Part shown: positions 60,974 to 64,000 of the stretch, in pieces
How positions within the stretch are numbered: position 1 is the first letter of the stretch
Layout of the letters: the number at the start of each line of letters is the position of its first letter
From: RPQJ01 sp963712815
GTDB taxonomy: Bacteria; Pseudomonadota; Gammaproteobacteria; Steroidobacterales; Steroidobacteraceae
Length of the DNA stretch: 64,000 nt
Direction: 5' to 3'
NCBI GenBank assembly: GCA_963712815.1
Contig: CAVQJL010000012.1
Span: forward strand, 186,001 to 250,000
Translations under genes and position numbers: made by a program
Notes under the pieces: generated by a model
The model's database searches: none
Told to the model about the DNA's origin: nothing
What the model saw: the letters and a program-made list of their open reading frames with translations, nothing else

Positions 60974-62476
60974 TCAGTCCTTCGGCAGCGGCGGCGGACC
61001 CTCGGGAACGTAGGGGACGTAAACCGTGTCGCCCTTCTTCGCCTTGAACTCGGCCTGCACGGCGGCGAGGGTCGCCGGCTCTTCGTAGAGGTCGGCCATG
61101 GTCGCCGCCATGACCTTGGCGGCGCGAAGCATCCCCTTGTGGCCGATCGACATGCCCCCGCTGGCGACGACCGGCCAGGCGTGCCAGGGCGCACCGAGCG
61201 GCGAGGTCGCGACGCTCACGTGCAGCGTGGGCACGACCCAGCTCACGTCCGCGACGTCGGTCGAGCCGCCCTCGGCCTGCTGGCCTTCGAGCGGCTTCAC
61301 GCCCGTGGACATGCCGAGTTCGGGAACCCCCGTGGCGCGCTGCACCTGCCGGGCGAAGGCCTGTTCCTGCTCCGTGAACACGGCCGGCCCCAGCCACAGC
61401 AGGTTCGCGTGCAGCAGCCGCGCGCCCGTCTCGTTGACGAGCGTCTCCCAGTTGCCGCCCTGCACGGTCACGGTGGCGGACGTCTCGGTCATGGCCGCAG
61501 CGCCTTCCGCGAGCTTACGCGTTCGTGCCAGCAGATCATCGACCTCGCTGCGCTGCCAGTCGCGCAGCCAGAGCCATGCCTTCGCGTACTCGGGCACGAC
61601 GTTCGGCACCTCGCCTCCCGCGACGATGGTGTAGTGCATGCGCGAGCTGGGACGGACGTGCTCGCGCATCAGGTTGACGCCGTGCAGGAACAGCTCGAGC
61701 GCGTCCACCGCGCTGCGCGCGTTCCACGGGTCGTAGGCCGCGTGTGCGGCCTTGCCGCGGAACTCGACCGCGAGATCAACCATCGCCTGGCTCGACGTCA
61801 TGTCGGCCTGGGTCTCGTCCGACGGGTGCCAGGCGAGCACGGCATCGACGTCGCGGAACAGCCCTTCACGCACCATGTAGGTCTTGCCGCCGATGTCCTC
61901 CTCGGCCGGGGTGCCGAAGAACACCACCGTGCCCTTCAACCGCCCCGCCTGGATCTGCTCCTTAATCGCGATCGCGGCTCCCAGGCTCGCCGCGCCGAAG
62001 AGGTTGTGGCCGCAGCCGTGCCCGGCGGCGCCTTCGACGAGCGGCACCTTCTCGGGCAGCGCCTTCTGGGAGAGGCCGGGCAGCGCGTCGTACTCGCCCA
62101 TCACGCCGATGACCGGGCGTCCCTCGCCATAGGTCGCAACGAACGCGGTCGGCATGCCGGCCACGCCGCGCTGCACGCGCAATCCCTGCCGCTCCGCGTA
62201 GTCAGCCAGGGCCGCCGCCGAACGGTGCTCGCGCAGCGCGATCTCCGCGTAGGCCCAGATCCGGTCGGACAGCTCATTGAGGTCGGCCGCGTGCCGGTCG
62301 ATCGAGTTGACCGCCGACTGCTTGGCGGCACTGGCCGCCGCGGGTGCCGCATCCGCAGCCGAGGGCGTCTCCGGCTGCGCATGTGGCACCGAGTGCACGT
62401 CGGCGCGGGCCAATAGCGGCACCATGCCGGCGAGCAGCAGGATCAGGGCAGCACAGTTGCGGGGATCCGGTCGCAT
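60974..62476 (-). CDS. Secreted M20-family amidohydrolase (AbgB-like)
   Basis: A 500-residue metallopeptidase-type hydrolase with a signal peptide (ALILLLAGMVPLLARA, cleavage near residue 25) and an Ala-rich linker, so it probably acts in the periplasm. The metal region reads GVMGEYDALPGLSQ and GAAGHGCGHNLFGAASLGAA; FGTPAEEDIGGKTYMV supplies the catalytic/ligand acids, and WHPSDETQADM a further ligand. GSTDVADVSWVVPTLHVSV is typical of p-aminobenzoyl-glutamate hydrolase subunit B and relatives. Indole-3-acetyl-amino acid or peptide substrates are alternatives. It lies 31 bases downstream of queF. Confidence 0.9.
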   Translation of the reverse strand: MRPDPRNCAALILLLAGMVPLLARADVHSVPHAQPETPSAADAAPAAASAAKQSAVNSIDRHAADLNELSDRIWAYAEIALREHRSAAALADYAERQGLRVQRGVAGMPTAFVATYGEGRPVIGVMGEYDALPGLSQKALPEKVPLVEGAAGHGCGHNLFGAASLGAAIAIKEQIQAGRLKGTVVFFGTPAEEDIGGKTYMVREGLFRDVDAVLAWHPSDETQADMTSSQAMVDLAVEFRGKAAHAAYDPWNARSAVDALELFLHGVNLMREHVRPSSRMHYTIVAGGEVPNVVPEYAKAWLWLRDWQRSEVDDLLARTRKLAEGAAAMTETSATVTVQGGNWETLVNETGARLLHANLLWLGPAVFTEQEQAFARQVQRATGVPELGMSTGVKPLEGQQAEGGSTDVADVSWVVPTLHVSVATSPLGAPWHAWPVVASGGMSIGHKGMLRAAKVMAATMADLYEEPATLAAVQAEFKAKKGDTVYVPYVPEGPPPLPKD

Positions 62477-62507
62477 TCACGTACTCCAGGGTCTCGGTCG
62501 TCCAGAT

Positions 62508-62990
62508 TCATCCACGGCCGCGGTATGGCGCAACGCCCGGATCGGGGATCCACAGGCTCGCCGGTGGCCGCCCCGTCTGCCAGAACACGTCGATCGGCAG
62601 GCCGCCGCGCGGATACCAGTAGCCGCCGATGCGCAACCACCGGGGCGACAACAGATCGACCAGGCGCCCGGCGATCGCCAGCGTGCAGTCCTCGTGGAAG
62701 GCCCCGTGATTGCGGAAGCTGGTCAGGTACAGCTTGAGGGACTTGCTCTCGACCAGCCATTTGCGCGGAGCGTAGTCGATCACGAGGTGCGCGAAATCCG
62801 GCTGCCCGGTGATCGGGCACAGCGACGTGAACTCGGGCGCCGTGAAACGGGCCAGATAGAGCTTGGCCGGATGCGGATTCGCCACTCTTTCGAGCAGTGC
62901 GGCCTCGGGGGATGCCGGAATGGCAGTTGGCGCACCGAGTTGCTTCAGCCCCGGGTACGGGGATGAATCCCGTTCGCGTCGGCTCGCCAT
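62508..62990 (-). CDS. queF: NADPH-dependent 7-cyano-7-deazaguanine reductase (QueF, short type)
   Basis: Reduces preQ0 to preQ1 in queuosine biosynthesis. The 160-residue single-domain enzyme shows the thioimide-forming Cys 58 in FTSLCPITGQPDFAHL, the proton-donor Asp 65, and the QueF motif ESKSLK (81-86) followed by LYLTSFRNHGAFHEDC. The length and lack of a duplicated domain place it with the YkvM type, not the long E. coli form. No preQ1 riboswitch is recognisable in the 131-nt upstream gap. Confidence 0.95.
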   Translation of the reverse strand: MASRRERDSSPYPGLKQLGAPTAIPASPEAALLERVANPHPAKLYLARFTAPEFTSLCPITGQPDFAHLVIDYAPRKWLVESKSLKLYLTSFRNHGAFHEDCTLAIAGRLVDLLSPRWLRIGGYWYPRGGLPIDVFWQTGRPPASLWIPDPGVAPYRGRG

Positions 62991-63121
62991 CGTTCGGGAG
63001 TCTCCATGCCACGTGGGGTCGGCACAGCTTGGGGCAATCGCGCCCCTCCCCGCAATGGCGGATGCCTGTTAAGCTCCGTTCAGCTACGCGCCAGAACGAC
63101 TAACAGAGCGCTGTACCCAGG

Positions 63122-63937
63122 ATGGTTATTGTCAAAGGCTCGAACGCCGCACGACCGCCGCGACTCCTCTACTCCCTGCTCGAAGGCCGGGCCCTGCTGG
63201 AAATGGCCTTGCTGCCGGCGTTGTTGCCGCTGCTGAGTGCGACCCCGCGGGGCGACGGCCATCCCGTGCTGCTCGTGCCCGGGTTCACCGCGAGCGACGC
63301 CACGCTCGTGGGTCTTCGCCTGTTCCTGCAGTCCCGCGGCTACCACGTCGAGACCTGGGGCCTCGGGCAGAACACCGGGTTCAAGCTGAAGTTCAGCCAG
63401 GCGCTCGAGCAGAAGGTGCGCTACATGCACCACCGGCATCGGCGCAAGGTGAGCGTCGTCGGCTGGAGCCTCGGCGGCGTGTACGGCTTCTACACCGCGC
63501 ACAGCGCGCCCGAATGCGTGCGCGCCGTCGTGTCGCTGGGCAGCCCGATGCGATTCTCGGCAGAGAGCTTCAAGACGCCGCTGCTGGTACGGGCGATCTA
63601 CCGGTATTTCGCGCACCCGATGGGGCCGGTCGCACACCTCGCGCACGTGCGCGCCAAGGTGCTTAAGGCACCGCCCCCCGTACCCTCGACTTGCATCTAT
63701 TCGATGACCGATGGCGTCGTGCCGCCGACCGCGTCGCGGATCGAGACAGAGGACGGCGATCACGAGAACATCTGGGTGCCCGGCAGCCACCTTGGCCTCG
63801 GATTCAACGCAGCCGTGATGTGGATCCTCGCCGACCGGCTCGCTCAGGCAGAGGGCGTCTGGCAGCCGTTTCGTCTCGACGGCAGGGTAGGCTCGCTCTA
63901 CGAGCAATTCGCGGGGCTCGTCGCCCGCGCAGCCTGA
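63122..63937 (+). CDS. Alpha/beta hydrolase, lipase-like
   Basis: A 271-residue hydrolase. The oxyanion region is HPVLLVPGFTASDATLVGLRLFL, the nucleophile elbow GWSLGG has Ser 116, and the likely acid and base are Asp 197 (SMTDGVVP) and His 223 (PGSHLGLG). The N-terminal ~40 residues include a hydrophobic stretch (EMALLPALLPLLSA) that could anchor the protein or be a lid rather than a cleaved signal. LGQNTGFKLKFSQALEQKV resembles esterase/lipase proteins that act on acyl or polymer esters; substrate unknown. It is divergent from queF. The final 63 bases of the window hold nothing recognisable. Confidence 0.8.
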   Translation: MVIVKGSNAARPPRLLYSLLEGRALLEMALLPALLPLLSATPRGDGHPVLLVPGFTASDATLVGLRLFLQSRGYHVETWGLGQNTGFKLKFSQALEQKVRYMHHRHRRKVSVVGWSLGGVYGFYTAHSAPECVRAVVSLGSPMRFSAESFKTPLLVRAIYRYFAHPMGPVAHLAHVRAKVLKAPPPVPSTCIYSMTDGVVPPTASRIETEDGDHENIWVPGSHLGLGFNAAVMWILADRLAQAEGVWQPFRLDGRVGSLYEQFAGLVARAA

Positions 63938-64000
63938 CCCGGTCCGAACAGGAGCGGCCAGGGCGGCCCTCGGCCGGTAGCCGTCCGAGCGGTGTTCAAG

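Noticed and set aside
62991..63121. preQ1 riboswitch upstream of queF
   Set aside because: No short H-type pseudoknot with an A-rich tail or class II architecture is recognisable.

Overview
The window is 64 kb of high-GC, densely coded chromosome. Its gene order points to a gammaproteobacterium. The blocks hrcA-grpE-dnaK-dnaJ-dapB-carA-carB-greA, yhbY next to rlmE-ftsH-folP-glmM-tpiA-secG-tRNA-Leu-nuo, and recN-fur next to a divergent bamE are typical of that class. NuoC and NuoD are separate proteins rather than the enterobacterial fusion. I cannot name a genus. Nothing looks like a plasmid, prophage or insertion sequence, so this is mostly core genome.

Region by region. Positions 1-10181 (minus strand) hold the complex I operon nuoA to nuoL; nuoL runs off the left edge. 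An extended -10 promoter enclosed by a 9-bp inverted repeat sits upstream of nuoA, after an intrinsic terminator that closes the tpiA-secG-tRNA-Leu(GAG) unit. From 11675 to 27798 (minus strand, except yhbY) come cell-envelope, folate, membrane-protease, rRNA-modification, transcription-fidelity, carbamoyl-phosphate, lysine and chaperone genes. Positions 27954-30629 encode NAD kinase and RecN. Fur follows, its 3' end overlapping recN antisense, then BamE, RatB/RatA, SmpB and tmRNA (tag ANEDNYALAA). SmpB and tmRNA, the two partners of trans-translation, are therefore neighbours.

Positions 33533-43108 are more accessory: a cytoplasmic-type molybdopterin oxidoreductase, a secreted repeat protein with a GlyGly-CTERM-like tail, an ABC-F ATPase, a quinone oxidoreductase-like protein, an FMN 2-hydroxyacid dehydrogenase translationally coupled to a Gfo/Idh/MocA dehydrogenase, and two small membrane proteins. 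Positions 43184-52906 encode the tail-specific protease Prc and a three-gene RND efflux operon (lipoprotein adaptor plus two different pump subunits). Next come an unknown coiled-coil protein coupled to a DUF1249 protein, then PEP synthase with its divergent regulator, recR-ybaB-dnaX, the 4.5S SRP RNA, a periplasmic M20 hydrolase, queF and a lipase-like hydrolase.

The most unusual structure is the 502-nt gap between the convergent genes ppsA and recR (57739-58240). It holds two facing copies of a repeat. Each has a GTGCGGTGGTG box, a long hairpin whose 39-nt core is identical in both copies while its outer arms differ yet still pair, and a second hairpin that keeps only its closing bases but again pairs throughout. 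Change in sequence with pairing preserved suggests selection on structure.
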